Shown here one piece after another: positions 44,034 to 55,452 of a stretch of DNA of 64,000 nucleotides. This stretch comes from Auriscalpium vulgare (lineage: Eukaryota; Basidiomycota; Agaricomycetes; Russulales; Auriscalpiaceae). A model generated the notes under the pieces. The model saw only the letters and a program-made list of their open reading frames with translations. It was not told the DNA's origin and made no database searches. The translations under genes were made by a program, and so were the position numbers. The stretch covers positions 248,001 through 312,000 of the forward strand of contig JAHBBC010000012.1 in the NCBI GenBank assembly GCA_019915015.1, in the 5' to 3' direction. The first letter of the stretch is position 1. Each line of letters opens with the position of its first letter.

Positions 44034-45420
44034 GCTCGACGAGTCGAGCTCACGACGGATGTGCGTCCCAGGAAGGTAGCAGCGCAGCGGCGCGGTCATA
44101 TCCAGGAGGCTACGGTTGCGTTCGGGCTCTGCGGACACAGGGTATGCCCTCATTATTCGGTTAGACTCGTGGCCACCGATCGCAAACGGTCTCGCCGCGC
44201 AATATGCCTTGGCCAATTTCACCGCCCGAATATTACGGTGAACGCGTAGCGGAGATTTCATCAGGGTCACACTTTGCCAAGCCTCAGCGGGCGACCGGCG
44301 AATGGTTACTGAAAGACGGCGACGTTCATAGTCCGTACTTGGTTACTTCCCCCTTGAAGCGAACTAATACTCGATGCGCGTCCCAGCGAGAGCAGCACAG
44401 GACCGCTGCATGATGCAAACTCAGGCCTCCGCTGTGTCGAGACGGAGACCGCTGAGTGATTGGTGCACGCTGACTCGCATGGCGAACGGTCTTGCGACGC
44501 AAAGCGGGCTCGATGTTCCTGAACGCGGTTTCCACGGAATCAGGGAAGACTGGACTGGTATGAGTCGGTACGTCGTCTGCACCGTTCAATCGGAACGGGA
44601 AAAATCTAAATTCGAGGCAGGCTTTACGGACTCAGTCGTCAACTCCTCGATATCATCCACCTCCGCCGCTGCCGCTTTATCCACCTCAAAATCATCCGCG
44701 CTCTCAATGGGGTTGTCGGGACACGGACTCTTCCTCAGCTGGACGAGTCGAACTCACGGCGGATGTGCGTACCAGGACGATAGCAGCGGCGCGGTCAAAT
44801 GCACCTGAACAGGGTTGCCTTTGGGTCTCTGCGGATCTACGGCATGTTCTCATCATTCGTGAATACTCGTGGCCACCGCGATCGTAAATGGTCTCGCCCG
44901 CGCCTCGGCCAAGTTCACCGCCCGAAAATTACGGTGAGCGCGTAGCGGAGAGCTGTTCACAAGGGTCGCCGTTCGCTAAGCTTCAGCGTGCTTCCCAGCG
45001 GCAGGCTACTGAAACACGGAGCGGCGAAGCTCATACACGGTCCGTACATGGTTACTTCCCCCTCGAAGCGAACTAATATTGGACGCGCGTCCCAGTGGAA
45101 GCGACCAGAAGCAGCACTGGACGGCTGCACGATGCATGCTCGGGCCTCTGCTCCACTGCGTTATTCATGCGCACTGATTTACATGGCGAACGATCGCAAA
45201 CACGAATTTCGTCGGGAACCGGACGGGGCGAAGCGCGCTCAATATTCCTGAATGCGGTATGCGGAATCAGGGACGACTGGTACGTCGTGACCATTCAATC
45301 GGGACGGTAAAATTTCAAACTCGAGGCACACTCTAGTCGTCAAACTCCTCAACGTCATCCACCGCCGCCGCCGCCGTTTTCTCCACCTCAAAATCGTCCG
45401 CGCTCTCGATGGGGTCGTCG
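44034..45420. repeat. Tandem duplication of a 0.7-kb unit
   Basis: Unit 1 (about 44034-44735) and unit 2 (about 44736-45420) align throughout. Shared points are GACGAGTCGA(G/A)CTCACG, CCCGAA(T/A)ATTACGGTGA(A/G)CGCGTAGCGGAGA, AGCGAACTAATA and GTC(A/AA)CTCCTC before the C-terminal codons of the adjacent gene. Divergence is considerable (many substitutions and small gaps), so the event is old. Confidence 0.8.
44625..44735 (-). pseudogene. Detached C-terminal fragment of the 45333 gene
   Basis: Carries the equivalent of the final ~35 codons (acidic, SADDFEVEKAAAA-like) of the gene at 45333-45806 within the upstream tandem unit. It has no start or body. Confidence 0.7.
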
Positions 45421-45806
45421 GCGAGCTCGCCCGGCGACTCGATGACAAACTCGGCGCTCTGGACGGGCAGCAGGATTTTGACCCAGGTCCCGATAGGCCC
45501 TGTGCGGTCGACCTGGGTCCGCTTCCGACAGACGTCGTTCCTTCGCTTCCGAGCGGACGGACCGGCGATCTCGCCACGCTGCAGCGCCGCCTCGTAACAC
45601 GCACTGAGGTGGGCGAGCTCCGCAGGCGTCAGGCGATAGAAGTCCGCGTGACCGCTCTCCCAGTAGGCGAGCAGGGTACGGAGCTTCGGCACCGAGCTTG
45701 TCGCCCGGCTGAGGTTGCAGAACGGCACGACATGCGTCGGCCACCCGAAGACGGCGACACCGCAGCGCTCGACGATGCGCTGGAAGTAGCTGAGTGTGTA
45801 GTCCAT
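45333..45806 (-). CDS. Basidiomycete-specific hypothetical protein (GWP-motif family), 3' exon
   Basis: 157 codons. The pattern I-x-x-R-x-GV-x-x-x-GWP (IVERCGVAVFGWP), then a K-L-R-T-L block, SGHADFYRLTPAELAHL, and R-G-E-I-A-G followed by a basic patch resembles the last domain of a large family of uncharacterised mushroom proteins. Copies of that family often lie near repeats. The tail is acidic. The frame stays open upstream of this ATG (VGEVSGGKTSN), so the gene probably has further 5' exons toward 46000 that I cannot delimit. It may be a truncated relative. Function is unknown. Confidence 0.55.
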   Translation of the reverse strand: MDYTLSYFQRIVERCGVAVFGWPTHVVPFCNLSRATSSVPKLRTLLAYWESGHADFYRLTPAELAHLSACYEAALQRGEIAGPSARKRRNDVCRKRTQVDRTGPIGTWVKILLPVQSAEFVIESPGELADDPIESADDFEVEKTAAAAVDDVEEFDD

Positions 45807-45849
45807 GTTACTCGTCTTGCCGCCGCTGACCTCCCCTACGCGACATAGT

Positions 45850-47264
45850 CAGTATTGAGGACGGAGCAGCGGGAGAAAATTAGGAATGCGTACAGAGGCG
45901 ACGTGCGATGATGGCGCGCAGGCGGCTCCGAATGGCGCTGGCCTCGTGCCGCTTGTTCTGGCAGGCGAGCGAGGTTGGGATTCCCGCTGATGTCATGGTG
46001 AGTTACCGTCTTGGCGGCGCATCAGGGAACATACTCACCGCGAGAAGGTCTGGACTTGGGTTTCGCGCGCCTGGGGACAACCATGGCGACAGAGAGGGTG
46101 AAGTATGGACGAGCTTACCCTCATTAAATACCTTTCACCTGTAGCTCGAGCAGCGCACCGGTCTCTGCCTTTGCAAACGGGCAAGTCACATCTCAGATTG
46201 GCGAATTAGCATGGTCAATTTGCCGGCACCATCAATTTACGACATTGCTTTGACGACCCTGAGTCTACCTGTCAGCATGTGAGTTGCATATGAGTTCCAA
46301 CCTGAGTATGTGCAATGCGGAGTTGTGAGACCATCCTGTCTAAATTCTGAGCTCTCGATGACCAGCTGGAGTCTCCCCATTCTGTGCAATATCCTTATTT
46401 GCTGTGTGAGTCTAAATTGATGACTCGGAGACGGCTGGGCAGAAGCTCTCGCGTATTTGACAAGCGGCCATGGAAGAAGGCCCCACTGGCTAGAACATGT
46501 CTCACCCGGCATGGCCGCCGTCGCTCGAGAGTAGCCGGCGTCAGGTTTCTCCGTTTGGAGCAAATTCACTGGTCCGTGCGCATGTTCCTGCAAATATAAA
46601 AGCTCACAGATTTCGGGGGGCACTACCATCTGCTCTTCAGATTCCCCTCCTCCTCCACGATCGCCTCCGCCACTCAACTTGACTCTCGCCCTCGCTCACC
46701 GTCCCCTCGTCGCCATGACCCCGTTCCATCCATTATCCTCCTGTTGTATAAATCGTAGTCTTCTACTACCATGATTATTGCATTAGGACTGTCCCGAGGG
46801 TGAGGTCTTCGCGCTAGAAGTCCGCGATGGTCCCCTCGCTCTGAGCAGTCTGACCGTAAGTGCACGTTCACTGAATAGGGAAAGCTCGTGCTCACAGGGC
46901 GACGCCGGGGCACGGATCGCGTTTTGAAGGCGGGTGCGCGCAGAGTGGCGGCGCAGGGTACATATCAAGGCTAAGCAGTTTTAGTGGTGGAGTGTAGACA
47001 GCGAATATGAACCGCGTACGTTATCAGGAAATTTGATTTGGTTTGCGCCCGTCTTGCGTGTGATTCATTGAGGGCTTTGGCGACGAATTTGGTGGGCTGT
47101 GCGTAAGAAGGGGGTTTGTAGGGCGTCCAGCGTGCGTCGCGAGACGTCTTTCGGGCAACACAACATCTTTGGGGCATCGCTGCAGGTGAGCATGTGGGTT
47201 GACACGTTGACATTGAACGAAAATGAAGCACCTGCGTGAGTCGCGAGAGTGACCAAGCCGTTTC
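45850..47264. other. Intergenic or decayed 5' part, no gene recognised
   Basis: Contains possible upstream coding sequence of the 45333 gene near 45850-46000 and otherwise short frames. A 146-codon minus-strand frame at 46237-46677 has no motif and is not called. Confidence 0.35.
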
Positions 47265-48036
47265 GTCTGCACCGTCGGTGCGTGCTCAATTATTCCAGGT
47301 GCCAAATCCGATGTCATTCTCAAGCGCCTTGCGCAGCGCTCGCGATCGTCAGCCTAGCATTGACGGAGATTCTGGCCTTCAAGTGGGTGCCCTACGGGAC
47401 GTGGACAAGCGATCTTACGACGGGGGTGTCGCTCGCCCTGAACGTGGGGGCGACGGTGCTGGTGGTGCGCATGGCATAGTGAGCACCCCCCCGCAATCCT
47501 CGCGTACGAAGCCCGTATGATACTCAACGCGAGCGTGTGCAGTATACACAACCGACTTCTCAAGACACAGATGAAAGATGGAACCCATCGCACCCGTGCA
47601 TACATGACGCTCTTACTCCTTGCCGAAGCAGGCGGCATGTATTGTGTATACTGGGTATGCGGGCCAGCGGACGGACGTCAGGGGACACAACGCTGACGCG
47701 TTTCCCCTCCCAGCTTCTCGTCGTTCTGAGCTCGCAGGTGCTGCTCGGGCCTGCCAGCGTGATCTTCGTCAACAGCGTCCCGCATGTCGCGGTAAGCCCA
47801 CTCCATCCCGTCTCCCATGCCACACTGCCCTTACCGACGCGCCGCCCCAGGGCATATATCCGACGATCCTCGTAGTGCTCGCCCTGCTCCGCAGAGAGCA
47901 CTCGCCGACCGGCCTCCCGACATTTCTGTCGAGCCCCAACTCAAGATCGCTGCGATTCGGCCGCGACGATGCGAGCACGGACGACGCAGATGGTATTCAA
48001 ACTGGCGCAGGCGGGAGTCGCCGCGGGGAAGTCTGA
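47265..48036 (+). pseudogene. 5'-truncated copy of the seven-helix protein gene
   Basis: Only the last part of exon 4 and exons 5-8 of the gene at 35100-36470 are present. Sequence before 47265 is unrelated, so the start codon and first four helices are missing. Exons 5-8 remain open with correct splice sites (C-terminal tail ends GGSRRGEV), consistent with recent duplication rather than long decay. Confidence 0.88.
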
Positions 48037-48839
48037 CGGCCTCGGATGCGTACCCGCGAAGGAGCGCTTCGAAATGCTATCTCGACACGGCGCCGCGGAG
48101 GACGACCGCCCGTGCTCCCTGCGCTGCGTGCGCGGGCACTCCGAGGATCACAGGCGCATAGCGGCTCGAAGCAACGCGGTCCTGCCAGGGTTCAACTGCG
48201 GAAAAGCCCCAGCGTTCGCTGGGCAGCACGTTGAATGACGTTGCGCGCGCCTCTTGAAGACAGACCGGTAGTCTGCACCGCCGGCGGCGGGTAGAAGACG
48301 GGCAGTGCACTGCGGTTGCGGGCTTGGATAGGTGGCAGGCGCTGCTTTGCTGGCATGCGTGTCGGCGGTTCGTCCGACTCGGCGAAGCACTCGTCCGATG
48401 GACAGTGTCCGCGCGGAAAACCCGGGGAGGCGGGGCGGCCTTCTCGACGCCCCGGCCCGGTGGCTGCCTCCGTCCACGGAGAGCGGCCCGCCGGTCCCGG
48501 AGCTGCAGTCACGGAAACGGGCAGAGGTGACCCGTCGCTCAGACGAGTAGTACTGATATAATACAGGACCTGTGTGCCCTAGATATCATGCGGCATTGAA
48601 TGATGCGCCGCCATCCTGCAACGCATTGGCTTTCGCACATGTGATTGTCCGCAACCTCAGCGGCACCTCGGAACACTGTACAGGGCTATGTAGCAACGCC
48701 ACGGTTTTGAAACAAACATATGTATTAGTCCGTAAGGATAGAAAGTCAACAAACGGTAATGTGAAACGCCCTTGGAGAAGCGCTCCAACGGCACATGGTA
48801 TGCATCAGATAGTAATATAGCGGGGTGACTTCTTTGCGT

Positions 48840-49545
48840 TTACAACACGAGACGCGCTCCGAGTGCCATGCTGGCGACCATGGCGACGAGGGCGGCGAGC
48901 GGTGGGGCGGCGAAGGACGATGACGGGGCGGCATTTGGGGTGCTGTGAAGCGGGGGAAGTGAGTAGATTGGTCTGGGTGACTCAGGCATGCCGACACGCA
49001 CTTGGACGCCGCGGCGGTTGCGACGGTGTATACGCTGCCCGCGAACGACGTGACCTGGCCCGCGCCGCTCGTCGCGAGCGTGATGGCTCCGCCGCCGACG
49101 GACGTCACCTCCGTGTACAGATGGCCGCCAACCGCTGTGCGCACGGGTCAGCGAGAGTGCTTTCTGGAGTCGGTCAGGTATAGGAGGGAGGACGCACATG
49201 TGACGGTCGTGAAGAGCTTGCCCGCAGCAGAGGTCGCGTCGCCGAGGCCGGAGGTTGCGTCGCCGAGGCCAGAGGTTGCGTCGCCGAGGCCGGATGTCCC
49301 GACGCCGACTGCCAGTGCAAGTGATGGTCCCGGTCAGTACTGAGGCAGATGCACAGCGGCGGCTCGCATGACGCACTTGCAGAGGTCACATCGGACAGAA
49401 TACTGCTGAGGTCTGCCGCGATTGTACGGGTGAGCTCGCGAAGTTGGATGGATGTTTTGCGCGACGCACCTTGTCGTTTCTCCTCCTGCGGGGCGGCAAC
49501 CACACATGCCGCGAACAACAGCGCGGAGTAAGTCTTGAAGAGCAT
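48840..49545 (-). CDS. GPI-anchored Ser/Thr/Gly-rich surface protein, copy 2
   Basis: Duplicate of 37682-38389 with the same five-exon structure and intact splice sites. The signal peptide differs slightly (MLFKTYSALLFAACVVAAPQ), with one Ala codon fewer and an Ala/Ser-to-Cys change. The SGLGDAT repeats and the hydrophobic C-terminal GPI signal are unchanged. Differences concentrate in introns (the intron at about 49195-49150 is partly rewritten), which suggests the protein is under constraint in both copies. Confidence 0.78.
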
Positions 49546-49709
49546 GCTGGGATGGTGTACAACAAAAGACAAGAAGATCTAGCAGGACTCGAATGAGGGG
49601 GGGGAATTGGGGCATGGTACACGAGGGTTATAAGTCTGACTTGTGTGGGGTAGAATCATCGATGACGTGCTGAAGCCTGAGGCTACGGAAGGCTACCGTG
49701 CCCAGGCTG

Positions 49710-52700
49710 CCCAGGCTATGTAAGCCCAGGGCCGCCGGCGACCTGCCTCGCGTTGGTTTCTCCGTCCTATATTCACAACAACTATCCATAAGGTCAAGCT
49801 ACGGAGACTACCCTGGCCCCATGTCAAGGCATGCGCAGTCGCGGACCGGGTTTCGCTGGTGTCTCTGGCTGCGCACTGCGGAGGGAGGCAGCGCCGCCGG
49901 TCAGACGAGAGCGTTGGAGTAGTATCCTGTAAGCAGAGTCGATTGGAGTAGCGTTGGATACGGGCAGCAAGCTGACAAGCGCGGCAGCACTTACCGCATC
50001 ACAGCTTTCAGTCAGGATCAGTACTGGCACTGCACATTGGTCTACTATCTATCCACTGGACTGCCAACACGAGTCTCTTGAGCTCCCGTTATCTGTTGCT
50101 CTCAGAGCACTGAAGACTCCGACTGGTCGACCGTGGGCACAGACCTCCTTCGAAGGCGGGCCCCGCTGCGGCATCGTGTATGCATCCGAGTCCACGGAGC
50201 GCTCCCACGCACAAGTGCCTCCTGTTAGAACACTACTATGACACTGTTTCCTCGCCAAACCGATTCTGCAGCAAGTCTACCGCGTTCGACATCCACTCAT
50301 CAACACCTCCCGCGTCCCACTACGAGTTGGGGCGTCATGGCGCTGCCGCACGCGTGAAGGCTGCAAGGACCTACCAGTCTAGTATGCTTACCGGAGGCCA
50401 CCGGGGTCCGGAGGTAACTCGAAGACTCGCGCTGGCCCGAATGTATGCGTGGAACTTCGACCCCTCGCCGCCAGCTTGGACCCCTCCGGACGGATGCCGA
50501 TGAAGACGTCCAGCTCTCTGAAGAAGTATTTCCTTCACGTCGTCCTGTGGTCTGCCTTTAAAGCTGGAAGGCTGGATGGAAGGAAGCCGACCCTTGACGG
50601 GAGCGAAGTGAAAAGTCCCATGCTTGTCCTGCTAGTGCGTTGGAGCCTGAGGCGAGTGCTCTCGTGCATACCGACATCCAGATGCTTATATGACAGGTTC
50701 AAGGCAATTGCGCGACACGGCAGGCAGGAGTCGGCCCCAGCCGCACCGCGCAACGCAACTTCGCCTTTCACGTCGAACCATTCATTTTGTGGCGAGCGTT
50801 TGCATATGAAGTCTCGGTCGCATCCTATCGCCACAAGCGTGCCACTCGCCCCGTGTGGTTTCATCCCCACCATGCTCTAAATGAAGGCTTTATGAATTTC
50901 TGGCCGTTATGGTCGACGCTGACGTCGATGTGCGTACACCGCTATACGGTTGCGCGTTATCATATCTCCGCTCGTCCAGCAACTGGCTTGCGGGACGTCA
51001 CAGAACCTTCGTCGAACCCCTCATGGATCCTCTGGACCGACTTCGGCGGGCTCCATCTCCGTCTAGCCTGACACTGGACCATGCAAGATATACGTCAAGA
51101 TCATTCCCCGCACGTTCTGTGGCCTCTCGCAGAGCGGGAGCCGCCTCGAGGCGCGAATACGGCGTGCATGCAGGTTTTTGACTCAATTGCCTGTCGCAAG
51201 TGCTGCTCGCCGGACGTCGAGCATACCACCCGCGTTCGGTTCGCGCTTAGCCCTGGCTCGGCAGCGTTCCACAGATCTTGGCTCTGCATGCGTGTGTGCG
51301 ATTTCCTCGCCGGGACGTCATATATCATATCCGAGCTGTCCGTGCCACGACCTTAGTAACGACGGAGCCCTCCATCGCAGCTGCCACTGCGGGCGTTCTA
51401 CGTTCATACCGCTGCTGTCCGCGCCGTGCACGCACCGCGTTCTCCCGGGATGCCTGACGTGTGTCTGCGTGTCTGCAGCGCGCGCGTCGCCTCGTGGGCC
51501 AGTGCCTGGCAAATCGCCCGCGCGCTGGCCGCCGATTGACATGCCATCACAATCACGAGGAAGATGGACAGCCGCGTCCGTGCTCATCGTGCGCGCGGGC
51601 CGCTCGCCTCGTGCTGTCCGCGCCGCCTGCGCCCATCGCATGCTGATTTGTCGACTTTGCTGCATAGGCGACGCCGGAATTACGCCAGCCTTCGTCTAGT
51701 GGCACGGGCCCGGGTGCGACACTGTAGGTCTGCGTGCGTGTTTGAGGCTAACGGATGGGTCAAGCTGGACGCGCGCCCTGGCACCTCGTGGACGTGGCCG
51801 AATCCACAGCCCGTCGCCGACATGTTGGGAGTCGGATCTCCCGTCTGGCATGGCCGGCCCTCCAGTGCATCCCCCGGAATAGACTCTGACAGCTGCGCAA
51901 GTACGGGATGTGCAAGAGGTGCCATTGCATGTGCCTGAGTCCTGAATTGCCAAGCGTTCCATCGTCGCCGTGTGTTTTCTGCTGAGGTGCGCTCTTGCTC
52001 TTGTTTGCAAACGTGGAAACAAAAGCGGATGCACAGGTGCCGCCCGGATCACATCATATATCTCGGGCGCCTACTGCAGGGCGCGCCGCCAAGCGACTTT
52101 GGCAGTCCTCCTCCGCCATCCCCGCCCGCACGCTGCAACCCCAGCCTCGGTGTGCATACGGCAATGTGTCGACGGTCCGCGGGGGTTCTGACGGGGCGCG
52201 CGCGTGTCGGAGGGCGAGGCACGTCTTCCAAGTTCTCAGCTGTCTGCCAGCTCAGCACCCGCCTCAACGCCACTCGCCCGCCCGTCCATCCTCCCATCAG
52301 TTGCTCCGTATACCACACGCCGATCATCTGCATCAGCCACCATCTCATCTCACGAGGCTCCGTCCCGATGCAGCGCCCACCCAGGCCGAAGACAATAACC
52401 TTCAGGGTACGTTCGCCCGAACGGGAGGCAAACAAGGCGTCGTGTCTCAGACAAAATAGTCCATGGGATCTGCATCTGCAGCATTCCCTAGTACCACGCT
52501 TCATCTCAGCCCCTCGAAGGAAGCAGCGGCCTGGACCGAATAGGAGCACTCCCGCACACGGCCCCGCCGAAGGCGTCCAATTGTGATGCGGGCTTGCGTG
52601 CCATATATAACTCCTGATCATGGACGCACTCCTCGTGTCTGCCACGGGCACTACATTGCCCACCCCTCCTTTTCCTGCTCCTCACCAGCATTCCTGCGTC

Positions 52701-52899
52701 GCACGCGACGCCCACCTTCGACACACTGGAGCCCATCATGGGGAACCTCAAGTTTGCTGGCTTTTGGGCGGCGGTGCCCATCGTCAGAGCGGATCTATGG
52801 GCCGCAGAGCCATCGGTGCGTCGAGCATCGCCGCTCAAGTGGACACTGCCGCTGACTGTCGTTGCCCAGTCCGCACGGCGCGAGCATGAGATCGACATC
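49710..52899. other. Long region without recognised genes
   Basis: About 3.2 kb. It holds a copy of the dispersed repeat near 49763-49812. Open frames of 70-200 codons exist, but they overlap on both strands and carry no motif. The 143-codon plus frame at 50449-50880 and the frame at 52049-52663 (minus) are the longest and are not supported. Confidence 0.4.
49763..49812 (+). repeat. Dispersed short repeat, copy 2
   Basis: TCCTATATTCACAACAAC followed by AAGGTCAAGCTACGGAGAC; matches copies near 11621-11676 and 62533-62584. Confidence 0.6.
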
Positions 52900-54123
52900 A
52901 TGTTTGCGTACCCTCCACGCCCACGCATCCCGTCGCCGCAACAGTCTGCGCCGGCCTGCAAGCCCGTGAATCTGCCCACCGAGGTCATCCTGACCATCCT
53001 CGAAGCCGCCTACCTCACCCCCACCCTTCAACCCGACAGACGCCTCCTGACGACGGCCGCCAGGGTGTGCAGGAGCTGGTCCGGGCCCGCGCAGGCGCTC
53101 CTCTTCCGCGACGCCGTCCTGCACTCCGAGCTCGCGTACGCAGCCTTCATGTCCGCCACGCGCCCATGCACCCCACGCGGCCTCGCGCATGCACGCTGTG
53201 TGCGCACGCTGCACGCGATCGTCGACAACGCGCAGCCCGGGGGGCTGCGCGCCGTGTCGTTCGCCGGCGCCGTCGGGCGCTGCCCAAATCTGCAAGACGT
53301 CGACCTTTCGTGCTTCGGCGCGCCACCGGTGCCCGAATCAGAGTCCGCGCCCGCCGCATCGCGGACGCCCCCCTCCGGCGCGGGTGCGCACGCGTTCTTC
53401 GACGCGCACGCCCTCGCCCTGCTGCGCACAGGCCCCGCGCTCGCGTCGCTCCGGCTCGCGAACTGGTCGCACGACCCCGCGCTGCTCGCGCAGCTGCTCG
53501 CCGTCTACCCCGCGGTCCGCGCCCTCGCGCTGCGCGGGACCGCGGCGGGCCTGCGCCGCGTCCCCGCAGGCCCGCTGCCGCACGGCCTCCGCCTCACGCT
53601 GCAGCCGCCCGCGCCGCCCGCGCTGCTGCGGTGGCTCGCGGACGGCCCCGCGCCGGCGCTGCGCACGCTCGAGTTCACGCGGCAGCCGGCCGCCGCCGTG
53701 CTCGAGCGGATCCTCGCCGCGCACGGGCCGACCCTGCGCGCGCTCGCGGTGCCCTCGCTCCTCGCGGGTGGGCGCGCGCTCGTGCGCGCGCGGTGCCCGC
53801 GGCTCGCGGTGCTGCGCGTCGAGCACCCCTGGACGAGCCCCGCCGTGTTCAAGGACGCGCCGCCGCTGCGCCGCGTCGCGTTCGGCGCAGACGCGGACAC
53901 GCCGCTGCGCCCCGTGATCGAGTTTGTGCGCGCGCAGGCCGGGGTGGAGCGCGTGCTCATGATGCTGTGGACGCGCAGGGCCGGCGAGCAGGCGCGCGCG
54001 GCGCACCCGCAGCTGGACGAGCTGCGGGAGGTGTGTGCGCAGCGGGGCGTGCAGTTCTCGGTGGAGACGGACGCGCGGGTGTTCAGGGCGGTCGGGGCGA
54101 GCCGCGCTTTCTTCGATGTATGA
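52900..54123 (+). CDS. F-box-like protein with leucine-rich C-terminus
   Basis: Single exon of 407 codons from ATG 52900. An in-frame ATG at 52738 would add 54 residues but precedes no conserved sequence. Residues 25-75 resemble an F-box (VNLPTEVILTILEAAYL, then RVCRSWSGPAQALLFRDAVL). The rest is Ala/Leu/Arg-rich with repeated L-R-x-L patterns (LASLRLANW, VRALALRGTAAGLRR, TLRALAVPSLLAGG) resembling irregular leucine-rich repeats, and ends in ASRAFFDV. Such proteins act as substrate adaptors of SCF ubiquitin ligases, and mushrooms have hundreds. GC content is very high, so long false frames exist on the other strands. Target unknown. Confidence 0.8.
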   Translation: MFAYPPRPRIPSPQQSAPACKPVNLPTEVILTILEAAYLTPTLQPDRRLLTTAARVCRSWSGPAQALLFRDAVLHSELAYAAFMSATRPCTPRGLAHARCVRTLHAIVDNAQPGGLRAVSFAGAVGRCPNLQDVDLSCFGAPPVPESESAPAASRTPPSGAGAHAFFDAHALALLRTGPALASLRLANWSHDPALLAQLLAVYPAVRALALRGTAAGLRRVPAGPLPHGLRLTLQPPAPPALLRWLADGPAPALRTLEFTRQPAAAVLERILAAHGPTLRALAVPSLLAGGRALVRARCPRLAVLRVEHPWTSPAVFKDAPPLRRVAFGADADTPLRPVIEFVRAQAGVERVLMMLWTRRAGEQARAAHPQLDELREVCAQRGVQFSVETDARVFRAVGASRAFFDV

Positions 54124-54314
54124 GTTGCTGTTACTTGGACATGTCGTTGGCTGCCGGACTTTGTCGCCTTTTCGTCTTTCACAGGTGGATTGCAAGCGAA
54201 TATTCGGAAAAAGGAATCCCTATATCGTAGAATTATTATTTTGTTTCAGTAGCTCACACAATATATCTGTATTTCCATCTGCGCGCGCGTCGTCGACTCT
54301 TCGCTCCGCCCACC

Positions 54315-54653
54315 ATGTCCGCCGACCAGAACAGCAACAGCAACAGCAGCTCCTCGTCGCCCCCCCAGCCCAACGGCGTGCACGCCGGCCCCACAAGCAT
54401 GGCAGACGACGTCGCGTCCATCGCGAAGCTCCTCGCAGACGCGGACGCCCCCGACGACGCAGCCGAGCACGACATTGCCGCGCTCCTGCGGCGCCTCGAG
54501 CAGGCGAACAGCGCGGGCGCGGACGTGGAGGGCCGGCTGGATGCGCTGCTGGGACAGCTGGATGGCTTGCTCGGCGAGCTCCAGCCGGAGGCGGCGGGCG
54601 GGGGCGGGGCGGAGGCGGACAGCGCAGCTGCGGCTGTGAAGGACGCGCGCTGA
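54315..54653 (+). CDS. Small acidic hypothetical protein
   Basis: 112 codons. Ser/Asn-rich N-terminus, then a predicted helical part (DDVASIAKLLADADAPDD, DIAALLRRLEQANSAGADVEGRLDALLGQLDGLLGEL) with heptad-like leucines suggesting a coiled coil, and a Gly/Ala tail. Single exon, 190 bases after the F-box gene on the same strand. Comparable short proteins are common in basidiomycetes. No function is recognised. Confidence 0.65.
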   Translation: MSADQNSNSNSSSSSPPQPNGVHAGPTSMADDVASIAKLLADADAPDDAAEHDIAALLRRLEQANSAGADVEGRLDALLGQLDGLLGELQPEAAGGGGAEADSAAAAVKDAR

Positions 54654-55452
54654 GGCGAGTTACGGCGGATGCGCAGGGACTCTGCAGGTATGTCGTCGTC
54701 TTGCGCGGATTGCTCGTCGCTGCATGATCCGGCGATGCAGCGATGGTGACAGGCGCGCTTTCAACACGTCCAACGTGTGTCGACCGGGGCTGTCGTTGGA
54801 GGTACGCACGTCCTCCAATTGCAGGAAACGGCATTGACGACCGTCTAGACCATGTAGCTTAGCGCGGAGAGCGTCGAGCAGGTGTATGACTATATCGTGA
54901 CTACTACAAGCAGCACGCCGTCCTTCCAATACATACAATGAATATCCAGTAATCCCGAAGACCCGGAACCGTTCCCATCCCGGACAGTGCACTGCTAGCA
55001 TTCAAGCTTGAAGCCTGAAGCCTGAAGAGAGTAAGAGCGCGAAGGACTGTGGGCACGGAAAAGCGCTGGCCCGGGTTGTCTTCACCTTTTCTCATCCTTT
55101 GTCTGTTCTCTGATCAACTGTTCGCCGAAACTCGACGAGCTCGCAGGCGCGGACAACATCGTACCGACCGCAGTAGCCACTGGGGCCTGGTACTCCGCGT
55201 CTTATCCTCAGTGCCAATCAGTACACCACGCTCCGCGTCCGCCTGTGCGCTCGTGTTCTACTAGCTCTCTAGCCCTCGCATACTGATTACCCTACTTTTA
55301 AACTCGGCGTAGCCGTCTTGCGGTCACCGTTGACTGGACACGGGATGACATCACTTGGAACTTGGCACGCATCTACCTGGCCAACTTGAGCACGAACGAC
55401 CTCTCTCTCCCTCTCTTATATAGTCTTCAACGAACGGTCAACTTGCAATACC
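54654..55452. other. Intergenic, no gene recognised
   Basis: Contains the promoter of the membrane-protein gene (TCTTATATAGTCTTC at about 55415 could be a TATA-like element). Nothing else is supported. Confidence 0.4.

Larger units (their letters stand above)
47265..49709 (+). repeat. Direct duplication, copy 2
   Basis: Second copy of 35701-38566. It lacks the 395-bp element and has a poly-G of 8 rather than 31. It differs by scattered substitutions and small indels, for example about 11 added bases near 48058-48072. Confidence 0.9.

Noticed and set aside
53067..54230. 387-codon and other long frames antisense or shifted to the F-box-like gene
   Set aside because: Almost only Arg, Ala, Gly and Pro. 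The 407-codon frame has an F-box-like start and leucine pattern.
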